NCBI GenBank assembly: GCA_944324435.1
Contig: CALUWH010000005.1
Coordinates: 16,186 to 80,185 of the forward strand
From: Candidatus Gastranaerophilales bacterium
GTDB taxonomy: Bacteria > Cyanobacteriota > Vampirovibrionia > Gastranaerophilales > Gastranaerophilaceae
Direction of reading: 5' to 3'
DNA: 64,000 bases
The translations under genes and the position numbers were made by a program. The stretch's first letter is position 1. Every line of letters starts with the position of its first letter. This document shows positions 55,082 to 64,000 of the stretch, piece after piece. A model generated the notes under the pieces. That model saw nothing but the letters and a program-made list of their open reading frames with translations, had not been told where the DNA came from and did no database searches.

Positions 55082-55818
55082 GCAACTGCCTCAAAACTTT
55101 TAAACTTATCCGGATCTATCTGAACATCCAGGTGATCACTCTCAACAGACACACGGCTGAAATATCCGGTGCTTCTCAATTTTTGCGCGAGTTCCTGCCC
55201 GTTGCCGCTAATACGTATGTCTAATTTGGGGTTTTCTGCGTTGTGATGACTTGCATAGCCGCCTGTTTGATGTGGGTTTCCTGCTTCACCGGTGCCTAAT
55301 GCCGATGTAATTACAAGTTTTTCACCAATCATGCTTCCTACCTTGTCTAAGACTGCACTAGTACCCTTCTTCGCAAACGGAATGTCAGTGATAAATGAAC
55401 TCTCCGCTATTTCCCAGTTTGTTCCTCCCGATAATCTTTCCAAGTTTGAATCAGAAAGAGCCCTTTGAAAAGCCGCAGACCTTGAAAGATGTAAATATGA
55501 GTTATCAATATTGCCGCTGGTATTGCTCTGGTACGTGTATTGCTGACGGACGCCTGATGGTGACGACGACATTGTGAAATTATACGTCGGAGTGCTGAAA
55601 CCGTTCAAATTCGAAGCAGAAAAGGTAAAATTAGTTTTTGATTTACCTTCGGGAAGGATAAATTTTATATTGCTAAAATCAAAAAAAGCCGGCAATGACC
55701 AATTGCTTATAAAATTGGATATACTAAAACTGTTCAGCACCGGTAAACCAGTAAAGGGTGCAGAAAGCAAATTATTGTATTCGGGATTTATACTCTTAAA
55801 TGCCGGGTCAAAAGTCAT
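55078..55818 (-). CDS. Hypothetical protein with M15 peptidase-like C-terminal region
   Basis: 246 residues from the ATG at 55818 (AAGGAG SD). N-terminus MTFDPAFKSINPEYNNLLSA, then a Phe/Ser/Asn-rich half without recognisable fold. The C-terminal ~90 residues read SALGTGEAGNPHQTGGYASH HNAENPKLDIRI and VESDHLDVQID, which resembles the SxHxxGxAxD and ExDHxH motifs of M15 D-Ala-D-Ala peptidases, but the last His is Asp. Activity is uncertain. Stop codon overlaps that of the convergent porin by 4 bp. Confidence 0.65.
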   Translation of the reverse strand: MTFDPAFKSINPEYNNLLSAPFTGLPVLNSFSISNFISNWSLPAFFDFSNIKFILPEGKSKTNFTFSASNLNGFSTPTYNFTMSSSPSGVRQQYTYQSNTSGNIDNSYLHLSRSAAFQRALSDSNLERLSGGTNWEIAESSFITDIPFAKKGTSAVLDKVGSMIGEKLVITSALGTGEAGNPHQTGGYASHHNAENPKLDIRISGNGQELAQKLRSTGYFSRVSVESDHLDVQIDPDKFKSFEAVA

Positions 55819-55978
55819 ATTCACTCCTTAAATATATAAAGTATATATTAGAGCGATATTTGCTATATTGTTAAGAAATTTTTACAAATTGAGCATGCAG
55901 AAAAATCCAAAACTTGACGAATTTTGGTGATTTCTTGCTTGCCGACATAAAAGGGCATTTAGGACTTTGTCAGTTTTT

Positions 55979-56386
55979 CTACCTTCTGCCGGTATTTATA
56001 TTAATAATATCAGATATCCAGGGCAGATAGCTGTATAACCCCATGCCGGCAGTAATTGCCAAATAAAGAATAACAGAGGTGGTAACAGCCTGAACAATTG
56101 ACAATCCGAAAACAAAAGGAAGGGGCATGTTTATCAAGTACGGAATTGCATTGATAACAGGAATTCTGTACAATATTATATAAATTAATTCCGCAAATGT
56201 TGCCAATAAAAAATATGCAATTGATAAAAATATGGACTGCAAAATGTGATACATCAAAAATTGCGTAACCTGTTTTCTCATCACTGCGGCAATAATAAGC
56301 CAGACAAAACCAACACCTCCTGCCGTTAAGTATGTTGCGGCAGCAATAATTCTTTCTATAGGATATATTTGTCTAGAAGGATGCAA
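55979..56386 (-). CDS. Four-helix membrane protein, Tic20-like
   Basis: 135 residues with about four membrane helices. RIIAAATYLTAGGVGFVWLI, a central FLMYHILQSIFLSIAYFLLA (with the conserved QS after a helix start) and a C-terminal AVTTSVILYLAITAGMGLYS fit the Tic20/Ycf60 or DUF4870 membrane family. Tic20 homologs are common in cyanobacteria, with unknown bacterial role. Overlaps the TPR gene by 14 bp. Confidence 0.6.
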   Translation of the reverse strand: MHPSRQIYPIERIIAAATYLTAGGVGFVWLIIAAVMRKQVTQFLMYHILQSIFLSIAYFLLATFAELIYIILYRIPVINAIPYLINMPLPFVFGLSIVQAVTTSVILYLAITAGMGLYSYLPWISDIININTGRR

Positions 56387-57443
56387 CTATATCGTCCTTT
56401 CTGTATTCTTCTATAAAATCTTCTAACACCTGTATAAATACTAATTTGTATTCATCATTTTCCGGTCTCATATTTACTGCGGCACGATATGTGTATATAG
56501 CCCGTTCCGTCTCATTGTCCATATAGTAAACATTTGCAACCAGTACCATAATACTCGGGTCGAGTTTGTTGACTTTTAGAGCCTCTTTATACTCTGATTC
56601 GGCCTCTTTATACTTTTTGAGGTTTGAGTACAAATTTCCTGCGAGAATATGGGCATTTGCTTCTTTTGGATTAAGCTCAATGGCCTTTTTATAAAATTCT
56701 ATAGCATCATCATATTCTTTGAAATCAGACTTTGCAATAGCATAACAGATGTATGTTTTATAATTATCACCTTCAAGATTAAGAGCTTTGTCAAAATACT
56801 CATAGCACTTCTCTTTATCTTTTGTTAACACAAGTGTATTTGCAATACATAGTGCAACCGTTTTATTATCCGGTGCAAGATTGAAAACTTTGTAATAATA
56901 TTCAAGAGCCTTATTATAATCAAAAAGTTTAAAGCATACATTACCTAAATCGACAAGAGCGGTAAGGTTATCCGGATCAAGCGAGAGCGCCTTTTCATAA
57001 TAAGCCCTTGCCTCTACATAATCCTCAAAATCATGGTACAAAAGCGCAATTGCATTATATATTTCCGGATCCTGGGAATTGAAGTCCAACGTTCTATTAT
57101 AAAAATGGAGCGCTCTTGAAAAATTTTTCATTTCAGCATAAGTATTTGCTATGTTATAATAAACCAGATAATTGCTTGGGTTTACTATTAGGGCCTGATT
57201 AAAACACTTTAACGCCTTTCTGTACTCTTTTGCATAGAACCAAATACTCCCGAGATTCAAAAGTGTCTGCAAATCTTTTGGATCGATTTCCAAAAGACTT
57301 TCATAAACAGAAATAACTTTTTCATACTGATTATCCATTGCGTAGTATTTTGCAAGTTCATGATAATGTGCAGTATTTCTAGGCTCAAGAGCCATTTTTA
57401 AAACGGTTTTTTCTATTAATTTTTCTAATTCTTTTTTATCCAT
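56373..57443 (-). CDS. Tetratricopeptide repeat protein
   Basis: 356 residues made of about nine TPR units of 34 residues with the pattern W/Y-LG-Y-A-F/Y-A-P, for example TLLNLGSIWFYAKEYRKALK CFNQALIVNPS and AIEFYKKAIELNPKEANAHI. No signal peptide. It is a cytoplasmic protein-interaction scaffold. Located between rsfS and the Tic20-like gene in a four-gene operon; partner unknown. Confidence 0.9.
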   Translation of the reverse strand: MDKKELEKLIEKTVLKMALEPRNTAHYHELAKYYAMDNQYEKVISVYESLLEIDPKDLQTLLNLGSIWFYAKEYRKALKCFNQALIVNPSNYLVYYNIANTYAEMKNFSRALHFYNRTLDFNSQDPEIYNAIALLYHDFEDYVEARAYYEKALSLDPDNLTALVDLGNVCFKLFDYNKALEYYYKVFNLAPDNKTVALCIANTLVLTKDKEKCYEYFDKALNLEGDNYKTYICYAIAKSDFKEYDDAIEFYKKAIELNPKEANAHILAGNLYSNLKKYKEAESEYKEALKVNKLDPSIMVLVANVYYMDNETERAIYTYRAAVNMRPENDEYKLVFIQVLEDFIEEYRKDDIVASF

Positions 57444-57448
57444 ATTAT

Positions 57449-57850
57449 TTATCTTTCAATATTTTCGTACTCAGAATATTCCACTGATTCTGCAAGCCAG
57501 GTTTCTTTAGGTATGCTGAATGCGTGATTCCAGAATTTTTCGATTGCATAAGCTTCTCTTTCTTCCTGATGAAGGATGTGCACTACAACATCGCCATAGT
57601 CAATCAGATTCCATCTGTTTTTAGCATCATTTTCTCTGCCAACAGGAAGCCTTGAGAAAGTAGTTTTAACCTTATCCGTAAGATTTTCCGTCAGAGCTTT
57701 GACCTGTGTATTTGTCTGCGCAGAACAAATTACAAAATAATCCGCAAATGACGATACGTTGCTTATATTTAGTATTGTTATATCTTTCGCAATTTTTTCG
57801 TCAAGAAATCTTGCTATAACACATGCAAACTTATATGATGTAATTGTCAT
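57449..57850 (-). CDS. rsfS: Ribosomal silencing factor RsfS
   Basis: 133 residues. RsfS/Iojap family: KDITILNISNVSSFADYFVI, SAQTNTQVKALTENL and WNLIDYGDVVVHILHQEERE. Binds ribosomal protein L14 and blocks joining of subunits under starvation. Directly abuts rpiB upstream and lies 5 bp before the TPR gene. Confidence 0.93.
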   Translation of the reverse strand: MTITSYKFACVIARFLDEKIAKDITILNISNVSSFADYFVICSAQTNTQVKALTENLTDKVKTTFSRLPVGRENDAKNRWNLIDYGDVVVHILHQEEREAYAIEKFWNHAFSIPKETWLAESVEYSEYENIER

Positions 57851-58279
57851 TTAATTCTCCAGCATATTAATTCTATTTAGATGTCTTCCGGCTTCAAAGT
57901 CTGTTTTAAGCCAAATGTCAACTATATCAAGAGCGAGACCTGCTCCCGTGATTCTTTCTCCAAGACATAGGATATTGGAATCATTGTGCATCCTTGTCAT
58001 TCGGGCAGTGAAAGTATCGGTACAATGAGAAGCCCTGATTCCTTTAAACCTGTTTGCCGCAATAGACATACCAATCCCGGTTCCGCAAACAAGAATTGCA
58101 CGCCCCGAGGTCTCTAATACCGCTTTTGAGACCTCTTTTGCAATAACAGGATAATCGCAGGATTCTTCGCTGTAGCAGCCGAAATCCTGAATGTCATAAC
58201 CCTCTTCTTTCAGATGATTAATAATAATTCCCTTGAGCTTGAATCCTCCATGGTCGGATCCTATTAGAATCTTTGACAT
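57851..58279 (-). CDS. rpiB: Ribose-5-phosphate isomerase B
   Basis: 142 residues. Interconverts ribose-5-phosphate and ribulose-5-phosphate. Seen: KILIGSDHGGFKLK (Asp9, His10), DYPVIAKEVSKAV, catalytic Cys65 in AILVCGTGIGMSIAANR, and NILCLGERITG. SD AAAGGAG. First gene of the rpiB-rsfS-TPR-Tic20-like operon. Confidence 0.94.
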   Translation of the reverse strand: MSKILIGSDHGGFKLKGIIINHLKEEGYDIQDFGCYSEESCDYPVIAKEVSKAVLETSGRAILVCGTGIGMSIAANRFKGIRASHCTDTFTARMTRMHNDSNILCLGERITGAGLALDIVDIWLKTDFEAGRHLNRINMLEN

Positions 58280-58364
58280 TAAAGCTCCTTTATCTTTGCT
58301 TTACAATTGTAACATTTTTGCAATAATTTATCAATAATTTACATTTTTTTATTTTAATATATAT

Positions 58365-59132
58365 ATGCTTCCTCGTGTTATGAACTATCCGAATCTAATT
58401 AGTTTTAAGGCGTCAATATCAGATAAGGATATTGACGGTTTTGAGCATGCAAAGCAGCATTTCAGTGATTGTTACCTTATGACAACGCTGGAAACGCTGT
58501 CTCATACGCCGAACGGCAGAAAAATCTTAAAAAAACAACTGGAATACGATGATAATAACCCGAATCTTATAAACTGTTATTTGTATAAAAAAGACGGAGC
58601 GAAGGTAAAATATTCCGTACCGACACAGCAGGCCGTGAAGGGGTATGAAAAACTTTACGAAAAACAGGATAATGAAATAATAAGAGCCGTTGATATTTCC
58701 GTTGGTGAATATGAAAAGACTTATAAGGCTAAACCTTGGGTTTGCAGATTTTCTGATAATTTTAAAACTTATGCGTTTGAAAACAGCCTTCCGTCGCATT
58801 TTATGAAAATTTTTACCGGAAAAGAGCCGAGAGTTATAGCAGAAACCGATTTTAACTTTGATTTGAACGGATACAGAGCAGAAGTTATGCACCTTTTTGA
58901 ACACATGGACAAAGAGAAGGAGTACAGTTTTGTCATCGCAACCGGGCCGAAAATGCTGGATGGAAGGACCTGGCATGTTTATATTCTGGAGGATGTCGAT
59001 TTAGAGAATAACACAATAACTGTAAAGGAAAAACGCGGCAATATTCCACGCAAAATGAGCATTGATACAGCCCTAAATACGTTTAAGTATATAGTAGGTT
59101 ACTTTAATTCAGACCTTGCCGATAAAAATTAA
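58365..59132 (+). CDS. Hypothetical protein with possible papain/calpain-like Cys-His-Asn triad
   Basis: 255 residues. After an N-terminus [17 protein letters not shown] comes [20 protein letters not shown], which resembles the active-site helix of calpain-type cysteine proteases (GDCxxLAxLxxL; Cys36). Toward the C-terminus [20 protein letters not shown] (His204) and VKEKRGN (Asn226) occupy the expected His and Asn positions. No signal peptide. No SD, and AT-rich DNA upstream. A cysteine protease or effector is plausible. Stop overlaps rmlA end by 4 bp. Confidence 0.6.
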   Translation: MLPRVMNYPNLISFKASISDKDIDGFEHAKQHFSDCYLMTTLETLSHTPNGRKILKKQLEYDDNNPNLINCYLYKKDGAKVKYSVPTQQAVKGYEKLYEKQDNEIIRAVDISVGEYEKTYKAKPWVCRFSDNFKTYAFENSLPSHFMKIFTGKEPRVIAETDFNFDLNGYRAEVMHLFEHMDKEKEYSFVIATGPKMLDGRTWHVYILEDVDLENNTITVKEKRGNIPRKMSIDTALNTFKYIVGYFNSDLADKN

Positions 59133-60022
59133 ACGCTCAGGGCAACTAAATCCGGATGTTCGATTACGCTTCTTACGTAATTATAGTAGTCATTTTTAAA
59201 TCCGTATTTTTCAATTTTATTCAGAAGTTCTTCTTTAGTGATAAAACCTTGATTGAACGCAATCTCTTCTAGGCAGGAGATTTTAACTCCTTTGTTCAGT
59301 TCCATTGTCTGTACAAACTGACTTGCTTGAAGCATTGAATCGTGCGTTCCGGTATCGAGCCAGGCAAATCCTCGTCCTAAGATTTCCACGTTCAATTCGC
59401 CTTTTTCAAGGTAAATTTTATTTAAATCCGTAATTTCCAATTCGCCTCTTTGCGAAGGCTTGAGCTGTTTAGCGTACTCACAAACATTGTTATCATAAAA
59501 ATATAGCCCTGTAACAGCGTAATTAGATTTGGGATTAGCAGGCTTTTCTTCAAGTGAAATTGCCTTGTTGTTTTCATCAAATTCTACAACACCGAATCTT
59601 TCAGGGTCTTTGACAGTATACCCGAAGACAGTTGCCCCCGAGTGTTTCGCTATAGCATTCTTCATAAGCGTAGAAAAGCCGTGACCGTGAAAAATGTTAT
59701 CTCCAAGAATCAGTGCAACTTCATCATCTCCTATAAATTCCTCGCCAATTAAAAACGCATCAGCTATACCGCGTTGTACGTACTGAATTTTATATTTAAG
59801 GCTCAGGCCAAATTGCGAGCCGTCGCCAAGCAGCTTAATAAAATTATCATAGTCGGTCTCATTGGTAATAATCAGAATATCCTTAATTCCGGCAAGCATA
59901 AGAGTCGATAACGGATAATAAATCATCGGTTTATCATAAATTGGGAGCAAAATCTTTGAAATCGGCTGAGATGCCGGATATAGCCTTGTCCCTGCTCCGC
60001 CTGCGAGTACAATCCCCTTCAT
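59129..60022 (-). CDS. rmlA: Glucose-1-phosphate thymidylyltransferase
   Basis: 297 residues. Makes dTDP-glucose, first step to dTDP-rhamnose and related sugars. [70 protein letters not shown] and [19 protein letters not shown] are all typical. rmlB, C and D are not in the window. SD AAAGGAT. May supply surface polysaccharide along with the GT2 and YdjC genes. Confidence 0.95.
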   Translation of the reverse strand: MKGIVLAGGAGTRLYPASQPISKILLPIYDKPMIYYPLSTLMLAGIKDILIITNETDYDNFIKLLGDGSQFGLSLKYKIQYVQRGIADAFLIGEEFIGDDEVALILGDNIFHGHGFSTLMKNAIAKHSGATVFGYTVKDPERFGVVEFDENNKAISLEEKPANPKSNYAVTGLYFYDNNVCEYAKQLKPSQRGELEITDLNKIYLEKGELNVEILGRGFAWLDTGTHDSMLQASQFVQTMELNKGVKISCLEEIAFNQGFITKEELLNKIEKYGFKNDYYNYVRSVIEHPDLVALSV

Positions 60023-60040
60023 TAAAACCTATCCTTTCAA

Positions 60041-60409
60041 TTATTTTTTGAACTCTTTTAAAGCAATTTCCGTACAAGCATTATCCATAAGGCAATAAGG
60101 CGGAATATTTTCCACAGTTTTATTCGCAGGATCCAGAAGCAGCACGTATGGAACAAATCTGCCGTTATATTGTCTAAGTATATTGAATCCATAAGGAGTT
60201 GAAGCATCTACCTTAACAAAGGTATACTCCTTGTCATACATTTTTGCAAGCTTATGATATTTGGGGTTGAATTTTACGCAGTAACCACACTTTGGTGTAT
60301 ATAAATACAAAAATACATTTTTATTCTGTGCCAAAGCGTTTTCTACTTCTCCTGCAAAAACAGGAATCATACCTAAGAACGATAAAACTAATAAAAATTT
60401 TTTTAACAT
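60041..60409 (-). CDS. Secreted thioredoxin-like protein
   Basis: 122 residues: signal peptide MLKKFLLVLSFLGMIPVFAG, then a thioredoxin-fold domain with redox pair CGYC (Cys41, Cys44; YTPKCGYCVKFNPKY) and cis-Pro loop RFVPYVLLLD. Probably a periplasmic disulfide or cytochrome-maturation-type thioredoxin. No SD; TTGAAA-17-TATCAT ends six bases before the ATG. Divergent from dnaJ. Confidence 0.87.
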   Translation of the reverse strand: MLKKFLLVLSFLGMIPVFAGEVENALAQNKNVFLYLYTPKCGYCVKFNPKYHKLAKMYDKEYTFVKVDASTPYGFNILRQYNGRFVPYVLLLDPANKTVENIPPYCLMDNACTEIALKEFKK

Positions 60410-60415
60410 GCTTTG

Positions 60416-60444
60416 ATGATATCACCGAGTCAATATAATTTCAA
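60416..60444 (-). promoter_or_regulatory. Promoter of the thioredoxin gene (leaderless)
   Basis: Minus strand: TTGAAA (60444-60439), 17-bp spacer, TATCAT (60421-60416); six bases then the ATG at 60409. No SD. Confidence 0.6.
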
Positions 60445-60483
60445 GTGGACAAAAGGGCTATTGAACAATTGTATTAATATCTG

Positions 60484-60511
60484 TTGACTTTTTTATTCTT
60501 ATCATTAAATT
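60484..60511 (+). promoter_or_regulatory. Promoter of the dnaJ-like gene (leaderless)
   Basis: TTGACT (60484-60489), 16-bp spacer, TAAATT (60506-60511); six bases then the ATG at 60518. No SD in the short T-rich stretch between. Back to back with the thioredoxin promoter. Confidence 0.55.
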
Positions 60512-60517
60512 TTTAGT

Positions 60518-61501
60518 ATGGCTAAAGATTATTACAAAATTTTAGACATACCGGAGTTTAGTACACAAGATGAGATTAAGTCTGCATACCGTCATCTTGC
60601 GCGCAAATGGCATCCAGATGTTGCCGGAAGCTCTGCGGATGTGATTGCAAAATTTAAAGAAATTAATGAAGCGTACGAAATCCTTTCGGATAAGAACAGG
60701 AAAGCTGATTACGATACAGCAAGAAGATTTTATTCTTATGCAAAAGAAACTAAGGAATATAAAAAAACAGCAAAACCGGCTTCTGATGGAGAGACAAATT
60801 CAGCAAAAAAACAAGGATTTACCTTTAACTGGGAAGATTTTTTTGCAAATAAAAAACAAAAAAATGCTTATCAAAAAGAAGTTCATGCGCCGCAAAAGGG
60901 TGAGGATATTTATTCTGATGTAGAAATCTCCGTTTTTGAGGCGGCAGGCGGCACTACCAAGGTTATTAACATGCTTCAAACCCAAATATGCCCGAAATGC
61001 CGCGGACGGAAATTTGTCAATGCCTCTAAATGTCCTTACTGCAATGGTAAAGGCGAAACTTCAACATATAAAAGATTTAATGTAAAAATTCCTGCAGGTA
61101 TTAAAGACAAGTCGAAAATAAGACTCGCCGGAGAAGGCGAAAAGGGATTAAATGGGGGGGCAAACGGTGATTTGTATTTAACAATACATATCAGGGAACC
61201 GAAAAACTACAAAACAGAAGGACTTAACATCCTTAAAACTGTTCCTGTATCCCCTTTTGAAGCCGTTCTTGGTGCTGAAATTTCAATCCCGACTCTAAAA
61301 GGCAATGTTTCATTTAAAATTGCACCGAACACTCAAAACGGACAGAAAATTCGTTTGAGCGGCTGCGGAATTGTGCAAAATAACAAAGTTGGTGATATGA
61401 TTGTAACTGTGGAAATCCAAATTCCTAAGAGTTTGACACAGGAAGAAATAAATCTGTACAAAAAACTCAGAGAGGTTTCTTCCGGCAGAGTAAGAGAATA
61501 G
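60518..61501 (+). CDS. DnaJ-family co-chaperone with reduced zinc region
   Basis: 327 residues. J domain (1-65) with HPD at 32-34 (ARKWHPDVAG). The Gly/Phe region is replaced by a Lys/Gln-rich linker (~75-125). The zinc region has only two CxxCxG repeats (CPKCRGRK and CPYCNGKG, ~149-171) instead of four, then two client-binding beta domains (FNVKIPAGIKDKSKIRLAGE). It stimulates DnaK. Not next to dnaK or grpE. Followed by queE after 3 bp. Confidence 0.88.
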   Translation: MAKDYYKILDIPEFSTQDEIKSAYRHLARKWHPDVAGSSADVIAKFKEINEAYEILSDKNRKADYDTARRFYSYAKETKEYKKTAKPASDGETNSAKKQGFTFNWEDFFANKKQKNAYQKEVHAPQKGEDIYSDVEISVFEAAGGTTKVINMLQTQICPKCRGRKFVNASKCPYCNGKGETSTYKRFNVKIPAGIKDKSKIRLAGEGEKGLNGGANGDLYLTIHIREPKNYKTEGLNILKTVPVSPFEAVLGAEISIPTLKGNVSFKIAPNTQNGQKIRLSGCGIVQNNKVGDMIVTVEIQIPKSLTQEEINLYKKLREVSSGRVRE

Positions 61502-61504
61502 AAA

Positions 61505-62164
61505 ATGGTAAAAGTAAAAGAGATTTTTGCTTCGATACAGGGTGAGGGGCCTTATGTCGGATATAAACAGTTATTTATAAGATTTTGCGGATGTAATTTA
61601 AACTGCGGATACTGTGATACTGAATTTGATTCAAAAGATGCAGCGGAATATTCTGTTGAGGATATCTTAAAAATAATAGATAACAACTTAATCTGCCATT
61701 CAGTTTCTTTAACAGGCGGAGAGCCGCTTTTGAATGTTGAGTTTCTGAAAGATTTTCTTCCGCAATGCAAGCTTCCGGTATATCTTGAGACAAACGGAAC
61801 TCTTTATAAGAATTTAGAAGATGTTATTGATGATGTAACTTACGTGTCTGCAGACATAAAGCTTCCGTCCTGTACAGGTCTGGATGATCTTTGGGAAGAA
61901 CATGACAAATTTTTTGCAATTGCCAGTCAGAAGAAACTTTTTGCAAAAGCTGTTTTTGATTATAATATAACAGAAAATGAGATTGTAAGGATAACCAATT
62001 TATGTAAAAAATATGACATAGAACTTATTTTACAGCCGAGAATGGATGGTGAGAAGCTTTTAACTGATTCAAATTTCATATCAAAAGTTTTAGACGGTTG
62101 TCTTGTATATCACCCCAAAACGCGTCTCATTCCGCAGGTGCACAAATTCCTTGATGTAGAATAG
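61505..62164 (+). CDS. queE: 7-carboxy-7-deazaguanine synthase
   Basis: 219 residues. Radical SAM enzyme of the queuosine/7-deazaguanine pathway. EIFASIQGEGPYVGYKQLFI RFCGC start, the cluster motif C-x3-C-x2-C as Cys30, Cys34, Cys37 (CNLNCGYCDTEF), VSLTGGEPLL and VYLETNGTLYKNLEDV. Other que genes are absent here. Same transcript as dnaJ; terminator downstream. Confidence 0.92.
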   Translation: MVKVKEIFASIQGEGPYVGYKQLFIRFCGCNLNCGYCDTEFDSKDAAEYSVEDILKIIDNNLICHSVSLTGGEPLLNVEFLKDFLPQCKLPVYLETNGTLYKNLEDVIDDVTYVSADIKLPSCTGLDDLWEEHDKFFAIASQKKLFAKAVFDYNITENEIVRITNLCKKYDIELILQPRMDGEKLLTDSNFISKVLDGCLVYHPKTRLIPQVHKFLDVE

Positions 62165-62227
62165 TCAAATTTCTGGGGAGATTCTGTTGTTAACAAAAAT
62201 TAAGGCCGCAATTAGCCATTAAAACAA

Positions 62228-62266
62228 AAATGAGCGGCACACGAAGTACCGCCCATTTCATTTTTT
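62228..62266. terminator. Terminator between queE and gapA
   Basis: AAATGAGCGG (62228-62237 approx.) / CCGCCCATTT (62249-62258), one mismatch, followed by CATTTTTTAT on the plus strand and preceded by A-runs, so it works for queE and likely also for the convergent gapA. Confidence 0.8.
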
Positions 62267-62279
62267 ATAATTTTTCAAA

Positions 62280-63299
<1,020 letters not shown>

Positions 63300-63402
63300 T
63301 TATCAGTAAAATTATTTTTCTTAACATGTTTATCCTAAATCAAACAAAAATCTGAATCAACATTTGAATTATTAATTTTTTGTTAATTTAAGAGAAAAAA
63401 AT

Positions 63403-63429
63403 AAGGCCGGAGGTAATACCTCCGGCCTT
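63403..63429 (-). terminator. Terminator of hppA
   Basis: A 27-base near-perfect palindrome AAGGCCGGAGGTA A TACCTCCGGCCTT with a T-run on the minus strand (ATTTTTTTCTC). It separates hppA from gapA, so gapA has its own promoter in 63285-63402. Confidence 0.93.
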
Positions 63430-63442
63430 ATCAAAAAAGCAA

Positions 63443-64000
63443 TTAAGCTTCACTTCTTTCCTTGCTAGGTATTCTCATTGCGTAGAATGAACGAATTACG
63501 AATACTAAAGCAACGATTAGAAGTACAACGCCTGCAATTTTTGCGTGTTCTTTGAACGCAGGGTTAATAGCAATTTCCATTGCCAATAAACCGAACAGAG
63601 TTGTAAACTTGATAATCGGGTTCATTGCAACTGAAGAAGTATCCTTGAACGGGTCACCTACAGTGTCACCAACTACTGTTGCAGCGTGGAGTTCGGTACC
63701 CTTTTCATTCATATCAACTTCAACAATCTTCTTCGCATTATCCCAGCATCCGCCTGCGTTTGCCATAAATACAGCCTGGAACAGACCAAATACTGCAATT
63801 GCTATCAAGTAGCTTACGAAGAATGATACCGGAGCTGAATTATCACCAACCGGTGCTGACAAGCAAGCAAGTGCTAATGCAAATGCAAACAATGCGATAA
63901 AGATATTGTACATACCTTTTTGTGCGTATTGTGTACAAATCTTAACAACTTCTTTTGAATTTGAAAGGTTTGCACGCTTATCATCAGCTTCACCCAATTT
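63443..64000 (-). CDS. hppA: Membrane-bound proton/sodium pyrophosphatase, C-terminal part
   Basis: The last ~185 residues, with the reading frame open to the window edge. MANAGGCWDNAKKIVE, HAATVVGDTVGDPFKDTSSV and AMNPIIKFTTLFGLLAMEIA are conserved segments of the last membrane helices and the pyrophosphate-binding site. It couples pyrophosphate hydrolysis to H+ or Na+ pumping. The K+-dependence site is outside the window, so ion type is unknown. Confidence 0.93.
   Translation of the reverse strand, partial: KLGEADDKRANLSNSKEVVKICTQYAQKGMYNIFIALFAFALALACLSAPVGDNSAPVSFFVSYLIAIAVFGLFQAVFMANAGGCWDNAKKIVEVDMNEKGTELHAATVVGDTVGDPFKDTSSVAMNPIIKFTTLFGLLAMEIAINPAFKEHAKIAGVVLLIVALVFVIRSFYAMRIPSKERSEA

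Overview
The window looks like a piece of a low-GC, Gram-negative, probably gut-associated chromosome, most likely from the non-photosynthetic sister lineage of Cyanobacteria (Melainabacteria/Vampirovibrionia, Gastranaerophilales type). This placement is inference. It rests on a BamA with three POTRA domains, a Tic20-like membrane protein, many short hypothetical proteins of a style I associate with that group, EF-hand mini-proteins, a fermentative and anaerobic gene set (membrane pyrophosphatase, flavin reductase-rubredoxin, OadG, hemerythrin) and flagellar genes. No rRNA, tRNA, CRISPR array, prophage or intact insertion sequence was seen.

Layout. 1-2.8 kb: HEAT-repeat protein (cut by the window edge) and an orphan PAS-GAF histidine kinase. 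2.9-5.4 kb: fliL-fliM-fliN, then an isolated OadG subunit. 5.6-14.7 kb: pgi, several lineage-specific small proteins, dCMP deaminase, a degenerate metallophosphatase, ribD, an EF-hand protein, a CoA-disulfide-reductase/rhodanese fusion and a hemerythrin lacking one iron ligand. 14.7-25.9 kb: a PHP (EndoQ-like)/UvrD fusion, two TolC-family proteins, a GT2 glycosyltransferase, a YdjC deacetylase, a phospholipase-D-like protein, and a MarR-EmrA efflux module with no permease. 25.9-26.3 kb: four tandem copies of an 89-bp palindrome-bearing repeat. 26.4-32.3 kb: AbrB, flavoredoxin-rubredoxin, the GGGtGRT/NifU-like pair, a second EF-hand protein and a small tyrosine recombinase. 32.4-37.7 kb: a bamA-ompH-deoA operon that ends in a membrane-less FlhA C-domain protein. 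37.7-46 kb: glutaredoxin, panD, panE, a CMP-sugar synthetase, murF and gyrB. 46-48.1 kb: repeat-rich spacer, then an anti-sigma/ECF sigma/Spy-like operon. 48.1-50.1 kb: rpsA and ispH. 50.2-55.8 kb: helical and Gly/Tyr-rich hypothetical proteins beside an outer-membrane porin. 56-64 kb: rpiB-rsfS-TPR-Tic20-like operon, a possible papain-like protease, rmlA, thioredoxin, dnaJ, queE, gapA and the end of hppA.

Three signals stand out. First, several genes without a Shine-Dalgarno have a sigma-70 -10 box exactly six bases before the start codon, which predicts recurrent leaderless transcripts. Second, two proteins of very different size (110 and 533 aa) share both their N- and C-terminal helices, the architecture of axial or filament proteins. 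Third, the FlhA export-gate cytoplasmic domain appears without its membrane part, joined to another domain and placed in an outer-membrane biogenesis operon. All functions are read from sequence motifs without database searches.
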